From positions 1,187,404 through 1,251,403 of the forward strand of contig NZ_FLLS01000002.1 of NCBI RefSeq assembly GCF_900078545.1: 64,000 nt of DNA, in the 5' to 3' direction. Below the pieces are notes generated by a model, which saw nothing but the letters and a program-made list of their open reading frames with translations, was not told where the DNA came from and searched no databases. Below are positions 8,633 through 17,686 of this stretch, piece by piece. A program made the position numbers and the translations under genes. Origin of the DNA: Olegusella massiliensis (GTDB lineage Bacteria > Actinomycetota > Coriobacteriia > Coriobacteriales > Atopobiaceae). The first letter of the stretch is position 1, and each line of letters begins with the position of its first letter.

Positions 8633-9829
8633 ATGCACAACGTTCGCGAGATTTGCGAAGATAGTTGGTGGTTGGGCGCATCTGATAGGCGGCTAGAGTT
8701 TTTTGAAAATACCTATCCCACACCTGCGGGCATGTCGTATGACAACTATCTTATCTTGGATGAGAAGACCTGCTTGATGGATGGCACTGATGAGGTCACC
8801 ATACTGCAGGTAATGGAAAACCTTGAGTATTTACTTGCTGGACGTACGCTTGATTATATGGTCGTAGATCATATGGAGCCCGACCATTGCCGTATGATTC
8901 CTCAGCTGGTAGAGCGCTATCCCGAGATTAAGCTTGTGGCTACGGCCAAGTCTTTTGAGTTGATGTCACAATTCTTTGATTTTGATGTTACTCCTCATGC
9001 AATTACGGTCAAGGAAAACGATACGCTTGAGCTGGGACGCCATACCCTGCAGTTCTTTTTAGCTCCCATGGTCCACTGGCCCGAGGTGATGGTTTCCTAC
9101 GATCAGCTGACAGGCGTTTTGTATTCCGCCGATGCCTTTGGTGAGTTTGGTGCGCTGGGTGGCAACATCTTTGCTGATGAGGTTGATTGGGAGCACTACT
9201 GGCTGGATGAGGCGCGTCGCTACTACGTTAATATCGTAGGTAAGTATGGTGTGCAAACCAATATGCTGCTCAAAAAACTTGCCAAGTTGGATATCCGTAT
9301 GATTTGTCCGTTGCATGGCCATATCTGGCGCAAGGACTTTAATCTCATTCTTGATAAGTATGCCAAGTGGGCAAGCTACGAACCCGAAATCGATTCTGTC
9401 GCAATCTTTTATGGCTCAGTTTATGGCGATACAGCTGTTGCGGCTGATATTCTTGCGGGCAAGCTGGCTGAGCGCGGCATGCGCAATGTACGCGTTTACG
9501 ATAGCTCCAAGACGATGACCTCTGAGCTTGTTTCTGTTGCCTTCCAATACTCCAAACTTGTCTTTGCTTGCGCCACCTATAATTTGGGCATCTTTGATAG
9601 CATGCGCACTTTGCTGGACGATATCGCAGCTCATGCCCTTAAGAATCGCGTTGTTGGTATTATGGAAAACGGCAGTTGGGCTCCTACGGCGGGCAAGCTC
9701 ATCCAAACACAAGTTGAGGCCATGCCCAATATGACTATTATCGAGCCTGTGGTGCACCTGCGTTCTAGTGTTAAGGAAGTAAATCTCGCCGAGATTGAGG
9801 CTTTGGCCGACGCCCTCGCTTCCGCCTAA
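8633..9829 (+). CDS. fprA: A-type flavoprotein (flavodiiron O2/NO reductase)
   Basis: 398 residues with an N-terminal metallo-beta-lactamase-like diiron domain and a C-terminal flavodoxin domain (from about residue 258). All iron ligands can be placed: HMEPDH (80-85), His148 in APMVHWPE, Asp167 in SADAFGEF and the His of PLHGHIW (228). Such cytosolic proteins reduce O2 to water or NO to N2O and protect anaerobes. No rubredoxin domain or adjacent rubredoxin gene is present, so the electron donor is elsewhere. Upstream ATG codons (8564, 8570) are ignored because AAGGAG precedes the ATG at 8633. A terminator closes the unit. Confidence 0.93.
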   Translation: MHNVREICEDSWWLGASDRRLEFFENTYPTPAGMSYDNYLILDEKTCLMDGTDEVTILQVMENLEYLLAGRTLDYMVVDHMEPDHCRMIPQLVERYPEIKLVATAKSFELMSQFFDFDVTPHAITVKENDTLELGRHTLQFFLAPMVHWPEVMVSYDQLTGVLYSADAFGEFGALGGNIFADEVDWEHYWLDEARRYYVNIVGKYGVQTNMLLKKLAKLDIRMICPLHGHIWRKDFNLILDKYAKWASYEPEIDSVAIFYGSVYGDTAVAADILAGKLAERGMRNVRVYDSSKTMTSELVSVAFQYSKLVFACATYNLGIFDSMRTLLDDIAAHALKNRVVGIMENGSWAPTAGKLIQTQVEAMPNMTIIEPVVHLRSSVKEVNLAEIEALADALASA

Positions 9830-9853
9830 TTCGCCTTACATTAGCTGTTATTT

Positions 9854-9885
9854 ATCCGCTTAGGGAGAGTCCTAAGCGGATTTTT
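9854..9885 (+). terminator. Rho-independent terminator after fprA
   Basis: An 11-bp perfect stem (ATCCGCTTAGG / CCTAAGCGGAT) with a 6-base loop is followed by a T-run. It ends one base before the -35 element of the next operon. Confidence 0.9.
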
Positions 9886-9886
9886 C

Positions 9887-9916
9887 TTGACATACTGTAT
9901 ATATATGATATATACA
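9887..9916 (+). promoter_or_regulatory. Promoter of the first GntR-ABC operon
   Basis: A perfect TTGACA -35 is followed by TATATA (16-base spacer) or TATACA (18-base spacer). Both -10 candidates lie inside a long palindrome, so regulator binding would block RNA polymerase. Confidence 0.7.
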
Positions 9917-9921
9917 GTATG
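9891..9921. promoter_or_regulatory. 31-bp palindromic operator (CTGTAT-N11-ATACAG)
   Basis: Two perfect 14-base arms flank a 3-base centre. The palindrome overlaps the -35/-10 region and lies 31 bases before the GntR start, as expected for an autoregulated YtrA-type repressor. The same half-sites at identical spacing recur before the second GntR gene at 47180-47202. Confidence 0.75.
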
Positions 9922-9952
9922 TACACAATGAACAGAACAAAGGGAGAGGGAA

Positions 9953-10336
9953 ATGAGCGTGGAGATTGTAATTTCCAACTCCTCGGGCAAGCCCATCTAT
10001 GAGCAGATTGCAGATCAGTTGAGAGCGGCTGTTCTTGCAGGCGATCTTTGCGCTGGTGAGCAGCTTCCATCCATCCGAAGCCTTGCAACGAGTCTGCGCA
10101 TTAGCGCCATTACCACTAAACGTGCCTATGCAGAGCTTGAAGCCCAAGGCATTTTGGAAACGGTCCCTGGTAAAGGTTGCTTTGTAGCGGGTGTCGATCC
10201 AGGACTTTTGCGAGAAGAGCAACTCAGACGGGTAGAAGCAGCGCTTGCGCAAGCGGTCACTGTGGCACGAACTGCTGCGATTGATTCTCAACAACTGCAC
10301 GAAATGCTTGACTTGATTCTTGAGGAGGAACACTGA
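9953..10336 (+). CDS. GntR-family regulator, YtrA subfamily
   Basis: 127 residues: an N-terminal winged helix (residues about 10-75, with the family hallmark KPIYEQIADQL and SIRSLATSLRIS) plus a short C-terminal dimerisation helix instead of a ligand-binding domain. This is the layout of YtrA-type regulators, which repress adjacent ABC transporter genes and usually respond to cell-envelope stress. It is first in an operon with an ABC ATPase (2 bases downstream) and a permease. The start has a strong purine-rich ribosome binding site. Confidence 0.92.
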   Translation: MSVEIVISNSSGKPIYEQIADQLRAAVLAGDLCAGEQLPSIRSLATSLRISAITTKRAYAELEAQGILETVPGKGCFVAGVDPGLLREEQLRRVEAALAQAVTVARTAAIDSQQLHEMLDLILEEEH

Positions 10337-10338
10337 GC

Positions 10339-11364
10339 ATGAAAGCATATGTGGGTACAGACGCTCAGAGTGCTGCGCATTTTGCGCGTAAGCCTTTTGA
10401 TAGGGATAACAAGCTTCCCCTTGGTAGTCTTGACTTGTCAGGGGAAATTTGCGATTTGAGATTGCGCGAGATTGACAAACGTTACGGTGACTTTGCCCTT
10501 CAATCAGCATCTCTTGATGTGCCTCGAGGGTCGATTGTAGGTTTAGTGGGCCGTAATGGCGCAGGTAAATCTACACTTATGAAAGTTGCACTCGGTTGTG
10601 TGCATGCTGATGCTGGTTCGGTCGAGCTCTTTGGCAAAACACGAGATGCTCTTTCCGGTGCGGAGCTCAACGCTCTTAAAGCACGTATAGGTTATGTGAG
10701 TTCGGTCTGTGCATATCCGTTGCGAATGAGTGTGGCGCAGGTTGCAACAATGTATAGCTTGGCATATCCAAAGCTTGACTATCCGTTGCTCCAACATCTG
10801 CTTGAGCGTATGGGCTTGCTACAAGCAAATCCAAAGCCCCATCGTTCATATGCTGCCCGCAAAAAGGTTGGAGAGCTTTCTCGCGGTATGGGTATGAAAT
10901 TACAGCTTGCTTGCGTGCTTGCCTGCGGTGCAGATTTGCTTGTAATGGACGAACCGACAGCAGGTCTTGATCCTATTGTGCGCGATGAAGTGCTCGATAT
11001 TTTACGCGAGAGCATGGAAGATGGCACGAGATCAATTCTCATTTCTAGTCATATTACCAGCGACCTTGAGCATATCGCAGACTATATTGTGATGCTTGAA
11101 GAGGGAAAAATTGCATTTGCAAGTGATTGTGGGCGCATTTATGACGAGATGGGTATCGCTCATTTGCGCGGCGAGGAACTGGAGTATCTGCTTGCAAGTG
11201 CTTATATTCCTGAAGGCCAAATCCGTATAGTAAAGCGTGACTTCTCCTGGGATGTGCTTGTTTTCAACCGTGCTCAGTTTGAGCAGCGCTTCCCAACTTT
11301 TACCATTGATAAAGCGACAATCGATGAGACGATGACCCTCGTTGCGAAGGGAGAGCTGAGATAA
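10339..11364 (+). CDS. ABC transporter ATP-binding protein
   Basis: 341 residues. Walker A is GRNGAGKST (about residue 70), the signature is LSRGMG (unusual, replacing LSGGQ) and Walker B is LLVMDEPTAGLDP. The N-terminus carries about 40 extra residues before the ATPase core, and about 80 residues follow it. This is the YtrB/CcmA-like ATPase class that pairs with ABC-2 permeases. It lies two bases after the regulator gene and abuts the permease gene with no gap, so it is clearly cotranscribed. The substrate is unknown. Confidence 0.9.
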   Translation: MKAYVGTDAQSAAHFARKPFDRDNKLPLGSLDLSGEICDLRLREIDKRYGDFALQSASLDVPRGSIVGLVGRNGAGKSTLMKVALGCVHADAGSVELFGKTRDALSGAELNALKARIGYVSSVCAYPLRMSVAQVATMYSLAYPKLDYPLLQHLLERMGLLQANPKPHRSYAARKKVGELSRGMGMKLQLACVLACGADLLVMDEPTAGLDPIVRDEVLDILRESMEDGTRSILISSHITSDLEHIADYIVMLEEGKIAFASDCGRIYDEMGIAHLRGEELEYLLASAYIPEGQIRIVKRDFSWDVLVFNRAQFEQRFPTFTIDKATIDETMTLVAKGELR

Positions 11365-12081
11365 ATGCTTGCGGTTCTTTATGCAGATTGGTGCCAGTTT
11401 TTGCGCAAATTTCCGCAGTATCTTCTGCTATTTGCGACGGTAATTATTCTCGTTGGAGCGGGCGCAGTCTTTGGAGGAGACGACATAGATATTGCTCACG
11501 TCACGATAACAAAGTTGCAGATACAGATTTCGCTCACCATTTTCTTTATGGTGATGTATATCTTGGCAGGAGGTGCTTTTTCAGATGACGAAGCAAATGG
11601 TTGGCAGCAGGCTCGTGATGCGCTTCCTCTGACGCGCGCTCAAGTGGTAACAGGACGTTATGTTTTTGTGTTTGCGGTAACTATTACGGGAGCTATCGTT
11701 TGCATACTGCTCAATGGTGTAGTGGTACTCGCAATGCAACAATTCAACAGCAATGCCTTAAGCACTATGACAGAAGTTGGCTCTGTACTTGTAGCGGCTG
11801 CCTTGATATTGCTTCTGTTACTTTCACTCCAAATGCCTGTTTTGTTTTGGTGGGGAGCTCAACGAGCTTGGCCTGTTATGTCGCTGCCTGTGATGCTTCC
11901 GTTATTGTTAACTTTCCCTGCACCAAGGCAAGGATTTTTACGAGCGACAGAAACGCTGTCAAAGCTGTATGCGCAACTAGGGATGGGATGGAGTTTAGTT
12001 GTTGCGGCTCTGCTTGTGGGTTTACTCTCCTTCGCCTCGCTCAAACTCTCGCAGAAACTTTACGCAAAGCGGGATTTGTAA
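11365..12081 (+). CDS. ABC-2-type permease
   Basis: 238 residues, with about six hydrophobic segments and no recognisable soluble domain. The ATG follows the stop codon of the ATPase immediately, giving a two-component ABC module under the upstream GntR regulator. Family resemblance is to small ABC-2 membrane proteins of GntR-ABC operons. The transported molecule cannot be read from the sequence; envelope-active peptide efflux or sensing is the usual suggestion. Confidence 0.8.
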   Translation: MLAVLYADWCQFLRKFPQYLLLFATVIILVGAGAVFGGDDIDIAHVTITKLQIQISLTIFFMVMYILAGGAFSDDEANGWQQARDALPLTRAQVVTGRYVFVFAVTITGAIVCILLNGVVVLAMQQFNSNALSTMTEVGSVLVAAALILLLLLSLQMPVLFWWGAQRAWPVMSLPVMLPLLLTFPAPRQGFLRATETLSKLYAQLGMGWSLVVAALLVGLLSFASLKLSQKLYAKRDL

Positions 12082-12082
12082 G

Positions 12083-12116
12083 AAAAAGCGCCTGGGGCCT
12101 GTGCTGTCCCAGGCGC
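12083..12116 (-). terminator. Terminator for the B3/B4 gene (minus strand)
   Basis: A 9-bp GC-rich stem (GCGCCTGGG / CCCAGGCGC, 12088-12116) has an A-run on its left, which reads as a T-run on the minus strand. No T-run follows on the plus strand, so it mainly serves the leftward gene. Confidence 0.75.
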
Positions 12117-12146
12117 GCTGTGCGTTATAGGCGGATAAGTCAGCGC

Positions 12147-12869
12147 TTAGATAAGTGGAGTCGTGCGATGATCAATCGTCAGATAATCTTTGTTGGTGGT
12201 ATGAGCACCAAGAATTTCGCTGGTAAAGACTTCTAGTTGATCGATAGCAGCATGCAGATCATTCACGCGATGAGGCTCAATACACTCCATGATAAAGGCG
12301 CAATGAGGGGTGTTGTCTGTAGCTGCGCTGCGCTGGCAGTCACGCCAGTTCCAGCAACGACAAATAGCCCCCGCATCGTCTAGGTATGCAAGCTCACCAG
12401 CGAGGGTGGGATCAGGAGTATCCTCACCAACAGCCAGATAGTCGTCTCCACCTTCGCTTAGCGCGAGACGGAAGGTGCCCACAAAAGCATCGATATTTTC
12501 TACGCCCATGGGGAAGGCATAGGTCAGAGAAACTGCATTGGACACATCAACTGCGGGGTTGATGGAGCCAACAGGATTGTCTTTAAGGACGCGCTTAAGT
12601 AGGTTTTCGATTGAGCAGCGGGCACCATGCTTGGTCTTAAATTTGCGGTATGCCTCGCGCCATACCGCAGGAACTTCGTTTTTGCTAATGGGGTTGTTGG
12701 GCACCCATTTGCGCGCAACGATATTGGCACGTTTAAGCTCCTTCTGAGCACGGGCGACCAGTTCGGGATCAATTTGGTCGGTTGGCTTGATGCCATCTAC
12801 GGTCAAAACGCCGATAGTTGCCTCAGGGAAAAGCTCCCAGAAAGACTCCTCAGTGACAAAATTAATCAT
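12147..12869 (-). CDS. B3/B4 (tRNA-editing-like) domain protein
   Basis: 240 residues. The C-terminal half contains the CRCWNWRDCQRS segment typical of free-standing B3/B4 domain proteins (PF03483), related to the editing/insert domain of the phenylalanyl-tRNA synthetase beta chain. Some relatives may deacylate mischarged tRNA, but the function of stand-alone versions is not established. The preferred start at 12869 has GGAGGG upstream; the longer frame from 12929 has no ribosome binding site. It is monocistronic, convergent with the ABC operon and divergent from pcrA. Confidence 0.8.
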   Translation of the reverse strand: MINFVTEESFWELFPEATIGVLTVDGIKPTDQIDPELVARAQKELKRANIVARKWVPNNPISKNEVPAVWREAYRKFKTKHGARCSIENLLKRVLKDNPVGSINPAVDVSNAVSLTYAFPMGVENIDAFVGTFRLALSEGGDDYLAVGEDTPDPTLAGELAYLDDAGAICRCWNWRDCQRSAATDNTPHCAFIMECIEPHRVNDLHAAIDQLEVFTSEILGAHTTNKDYLTIDHRTTPLI

Positions 12870-13062
12870 ATGACCCTCCATGTTGCTGCTCGTTGAGAGC
12901 GCGCTTGAATGACTTAAATGTTCCCACATTAGTTAAGACTTATGTTGCAGAGTTAAACAAGTCGAAAATTGATGAACAAATAAGAGACAGATGAGTAAAG
13001 CCCTTTTGAGGTCCGCTACAGGGGGTAGACTAGTAGCTCCCACATGATGAACGGAGTTTCCC

Positions 13063-15582
13063 TTGTCACTGTCTTTTGATGAGTTTATGAAGTCTCAGTC
13101 TAGCTTCTCTGAGCGACAGAGCGTAGCTGCGTCTGTTGTAAAAAAACAATCTCGAGTAGCAGTTGGTACGACTGATAAAGAGTCTTTTGCCTCTGTAGAA
13201 AGCGCTGTTGATATTGATAGTCTTAATGCTGCGCAGCGCAAAGCGGCGCTGTGTACACGTGGGCCCTTGCTGGTTTTGGCAGGCGCTGGTTCAGGCAAGA
13301 CGCGGGTGTTGACGTACCGCATTGCGCACATGATTTCTGATGAAGGAGTGCGTCCTTGGCAGGTGTTAGCAATCACCTTTACCAACAAAGCAGCAGCCGA
13401 GATGCGCGAGCGTCTGGACGCATTGCTCCCTGGGGGCACGCGTGGTATGTGGGTGTGTACCTTCCATGCAATGTGTGTGCGTATGCTGCGCGAGGATGGT
13501 GAGCTGCTGGGCTATCGTCCCAATTTTACTATCTATGATGACGATGACTCAAAGCGTCTTGTCAAGACCATCATGGATGAGTTGGATATTGACCCCAAGC
13601 AATTTCCCCTACAGGCTATTCGTTCACGTATCTCACAGGCAAAAAATGCAATGAAAACAGCTGCGGATATGGCAGATGAAGCCACAGGGGATCATAATCC
13701 GCTTAGTCTCAAAGCAGCTCGTGTATATCGAGAGCTGCAACTTCGCCTGGCACGAGCAAACGCTATGGATTTTGATGATTTGCTTATCAAGGCATATGAG
13801 CTGTTGGCAAAACATCCCGACGTATTGGACAAGTATCAGGAACGCTTCCGTCAAATTAGTGTGGATGAGTATCAGGATACCAACCATGTTCAGTATTCCA
13901 TTACCAATTTGTTGGCAGCAAAGTATCGCAATTTAATGGTGGTTGGCGATGACGACCAGTCAATTTATAGCTGGCGTGGTGCCGATATAAAAAATATTCT
14001 TGCTTTTGAGCAGGACTATCCCGATGCGCAGGTAGTCAAGCTCGAGCAGAACTATCGCTCAACCCATCATATTTTGTCTGCAGCAAATGCTGTGGTGAGT
14101 AACAATTCTCGACGCAAGGCCAAGCGTCTTTTTACCAATCGCAACGATGGCGACAAGATTTTTCTGTATCAAGCCGATGATGAACGCGATGAGGGTCGTT
14201 GGATTGGCTCGGAGATCGAAAAAAATCATGATGACGGTACCAGCTACGATGACATTGCGGTCTTTTATCGCACTAATTCTCAGTCGCGTGTACTCGAGGA
14301 TATGCTGTTGCGTGCGGGGGTGCCTTACAAAATCGTGGGCGGTACGCGATTCTTTGATCGAGCAGAGATTCGCGATGTAATGGCTTATCTCAAGCTCGTG
14401 GTCAATCCCGACGATGACATATCGGCCTTACGTGTTATCAACACGCCCCGTCGAGGTATTGGTACAACTTCCATTGGCAAAATTCGCAGCTATGCCACAG
14501 AACACGACTTGACCTTCTTTGCAGCTGCTCAAGCTTGTGTGGCAGAAACAGGTCTTTTTAGTCCTAAGGTACGTGCAGGTTTGGGTGAGTTTAGCGCAGC
14601 TATAGAAGCAGGTCGTCATCTGCAGGGTGACTTGTCAGATGTGGTTGAGACAATTGTTGACAAAACGGGTCTTATACGTGCTCTCGAGGCAGAGCATTCC
14701 GTTGAAGCCGATGGTCGCATTGATAACATTCGAGAGTTTTTTGGTGTGGCTGCCGAGTTTGATGAAACGCATGATGATGCCACAGCAACGCTTGAAAGCT
14801 TAGCCCAACTTGCTGCAGCTGTCACAGCGGATGAAGCTTCCGCAGCGCCCCGTGCAGCAGCAGAAAATGCGGCGAGCGTTGCTGCCAAAAAGCTCCCTGC
14901 TTTTATGGAGTGGCTAGCTCTGCGCTCGGATCTTGATAGTTTGGCTGGCTCCAGTAGCGCGGTAACGCTCATGACTATTCATTCTGCAAAGGGCTTGGAA
15001 TTCCCTGTTGTATTTGTTGCGGGTATGGAAGAGGGGCTTTTTCCTCATCGTGCAAAGGAAGGCGAGCCAGATTCTTTTGAGGAAGAACGCCGTCTTGCCT
15101 ATGTAGCCATTACCCGAGCAGAGCGCAGGCTCTATCTGAGTTATGCAGCAACACGTAGAATGTTTGGCTCTACCTCGGCAAATGCGCCGAGCCGCTTCTT
15201 GGCAGAAATCCCTGAAGATGATGTTCAAACCATAGGTCTTGGTTCTTCGGGATATCGTGGAGTTGGTTGGGAAAAACGTGGCGATCGGCATGGTACCTAT
15301 GGTAGTGGCCGCGGTAGCGAGGTTTACGGTGGGCAGGTCTTTGGTTCGCGTACGCGCTCAACGGGTGGTTCTCGTGAGATGGGTTCTAATGCACAGCCCA
15401 TTCGTCGCGATGTCGCAAAGGCAAATGAAAGCTTTGCGGTGGGCGATCGGGTGTCGCATAAGACTTTCAAGATGGGTACTGTGCGTGCAATAGACAAGGA
15501 CACTTTGACAGTCTATTTCGAAAGTCTTGGCACTACCAAACGCTTACTTAAGGGATTTGCGCCGATAGTCAAGATTGTTTAG
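13063..15582 (+). CDS. pcrA: ATP-dependent DNA helicase PcrA/UvrD
   Basis: 839 residues, a superfamily 1A 3'-5' DNA helicase used in nucleotide excision repair and in clearing replication conflicts. Motifs visible are the Q motif LNAAQRKAA (about 54-62), Walker A GAGSGKT (74-80), motif II DEYQDTN, DDDQSIYSWRGA (motif III) and VVFVAGMEEGLFPH plus AYVAITRAERRL near the end of the core. A C-terminal Tudor-like RNA-polymerase-binding domain (GDRVSHKTFKMGTV..., last about 45 residues) distinguishes PcrA/UvrD from Rep. The proposed start is TTG with GGAG upstream; an ATG 24 bases further in is possible. Confidence 0.93.
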   Translation: MSLSFDEFMKSQSSFSERQSVAASVVKKQSRVAVGTTDKESFASVESAVDIDSLNAAQRKAALCTRGPLLVLAGAGSGKTRVLTYRIAHMISDEGVRPWQVLAITFTNKAAAEMRERLDALLPGGTRGMWVCTFHAMCVRMLREDGELLGYRPNFTIYDDDDSKRLVKTIMDELDIDPKQFPLQAIRSRISQAKNAMKTAADMADEATGDHNPLSLKAARVYRELQLRLARANAMDFDDLLIKAYELLAKHPDVLDKYQERFRQISVDEYQDTNHVQYSITNLLAAKYRNLMVVGDDDQSIYSWRGADIKNILAFEQDYPDAQVVKLEQNYRSTHHILSAANAVVSNNSRRKAKRLFTNRNDGDKIFLYQADDERDEGRWIGSEIEKNHDDGTSYDDIAVFYRTNSQSRVLEDMLLRAGVPYKIVGGTRFFDRAEIRDVMAYLKLVVNPDDDISALRVINTPRRGIGTTSIGKIRSYATEHDLTFFAAAQACVAETGLFSPKVRAGLGEFSAAIEAGRHLQGDLSDVVETIVDKTGLIRALEAEHSVEADGRIDNIREFFGVAAEFDETHDDATATLESLAQLAAAVTADEASAAPRAAAENAASVAAKKLPAFMEWLALRSDLDSLAGSSSAVTLMTIHSAKGLEFPVVFVAGMEEGLFPHRAKEGEPDSFEEERRLAYVAITRAERRLYLSYAATRRMFGSTSANAPSRFLAEIPEDDVQTIGLGSSGYRGVGWEKRGDRHGTYGSGRGSEVYGGQVFGSRTRSTGGSREMGSNAQPIRRDVAKANESFAVGDRVSHKTFKMGTVRAIDKDTLTVYFESLGTTKRLLKGFAPIVKIV

Positions 15583-15620
15583 GAGCAAACGACTCTTTGG
15601 CTCTGCTTGCGTTACTCTTA

Positions 15621-15644
15621 CTGTATCTGTAAAGCCCTATACAG
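15621..15644 (+). promoter_or_regulatory. Inverted repeat overlapping the rmlA ribosome binding site
   Basis: CTGTAT-N12-ATACAG ends at the GGAGG ribosome binding site of rmlA. It resembles the GntR operators in this window but has a 12-base rather than 11-base spacer. It could also form a small RNA hairpin next to the ribosome binding site. Its function is unproven. Confidence 0.3.
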
Positions 15645-15654
15645 GAGGTTGTTT

Positions 15655-16557
15655 GTGAAAGGCATTATTCTTGCGGGTGGCTCGGGAACGCGCCTGTACC
15701 CCTTGACCATGGTCACGTCCAAGCAGCTTTTGCCTGTGTATGACAAGCCGATGATTTACTATCCGCTGTCTACGTTGATGCTGGCTGGCATTCGCGACAT
15801 CTTAGTGATTTCTACTCCTACAGATACCCCTCGTTTTGAGCAGTTGCTGGGTGATGGTAGTCAGTTTGGCATCTCACTGAGCTATGCTGTGCAGCCAAGT
15901 CCTGATGGTCTCGCTCAAGCTTTCATCATTGGCGAGGAATTTATTGCAGGAGATTCTTGTGCGCTCGTCTTAGGCGACAATATTTTTTATGGCAATGGTC
16001 TTTCTCGTCATTTGCGTCATGCGGTAAAGGCAGCTGAGCGTGAGGGAGGAGCGACGGTCTTTGGTTATTACGTGGATGATCCCGAGCGTTTTGGCGTGGT
16101 GGAATTTGGGGAGGATGGCAAGGCAGTTTCTATCGAAGAAAAACCCGCCAACCCCAAAAGCAATTACGCTGTAACCGGTCTGTATTTTTACGATAACCGC
16201 GTGACCGAGCTGGCTCGTCAGGTTAAGCCTTCTGCTCGTGGTGAGTTGGAGATTACGTCCCTCAATGAGATGTATTTGCAGGATGGCGCTCTTGATGTGG
16301 TAACGCTGGGTCGTGGTTATGCATGGTTAGATACAGGTACCATGGACAGCCTCTTTGATGCCTCCAACTTTGTTCGTACTATCGAAAGCTCACAGTCTAT
16401 TATGGTTTCAGTACCCGAAGATATTGCGTATCAAAATGGCTGGATTGATAAGGATGCGCTTAGGCAAGCAGCCGAGGCGTACGGTAAAAGTCCCTATGGT
16501 GAGCACCTGCGTCATTTGCTTGATGGCAAGATTCGCAAGGATAGCCGCTTTGAATAG
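15655..16557 (+). CDS. rmlA: Glucose-1-phosphate thymidylyltransferase
   Basis: 300 residues, the normal size. It makes dTDP-glucose from dTTP and glucose 1-phosphate, the first step of dTDP-L-rhamnose synthesis. The nucleotide-binding motif [11 protein letters not shown] lies at the N-terminus, followed by [17 protein letters not shown] and LGDNIFYG, all typical of RmlA. The start is GTG at 15655, directly after AGGAGG and immediately before the conserved KGIILAGG core; the open frame extends 16 codons further without support. It is followed by rmlB and an rmlCD fusion on the same strand. Confidence 0.95.
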   Translation: MKGIILAGGSGTRLYPLTMVTSKQLLPVYDKPMIYYPLSTLMLAGIRDILVISTPTDTPRFEQLLGDGSQFGISLSYAVQPSPDGLAQAFIIGEEFIAGDSCALVLGDNIFYGNGLSRHLRHAVKAAEREGGATVFGYYVDDPERFGVVEFGEDGKAVSIEEKPANPKSNYAVTGLYFYDNRVTELARQVKPSARGELEITSLNEMYLQDGALDVVTLGRGYAWLDTGTMDSLFDASNFVRTIESSQSIMVSVPEDIAYQNGWIDKDALRQAAEAYGKSPYGEHLRHLLDGKIRKDSRFE

Positions 16558-16626
16558 GATTGGATAGCCAGTTCACGCGGGCTTTGCTTGCCTTGTATAC
16601 ATGAGAAAACAGCACCGTTTTGGTAG

Positions 16627-17664
<1,038 letters not shown>

Positions 17665-17686
17665 GTAAAAATTCGAGGGAGCTCCA

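Noticed and set aside
8352-8696. 114-codon plus-strand open frame
   Set aside because: It starts within the FMN reductase terminator and runs out of frame into the flavodiiron gene; no family resemblance.
11700-12236. 178-codon plus-strand open frame across the permease end
   Set aside because: It overlaps the permease in another frame and crosses the minus-strand terminator; protein composition is not gene-like.
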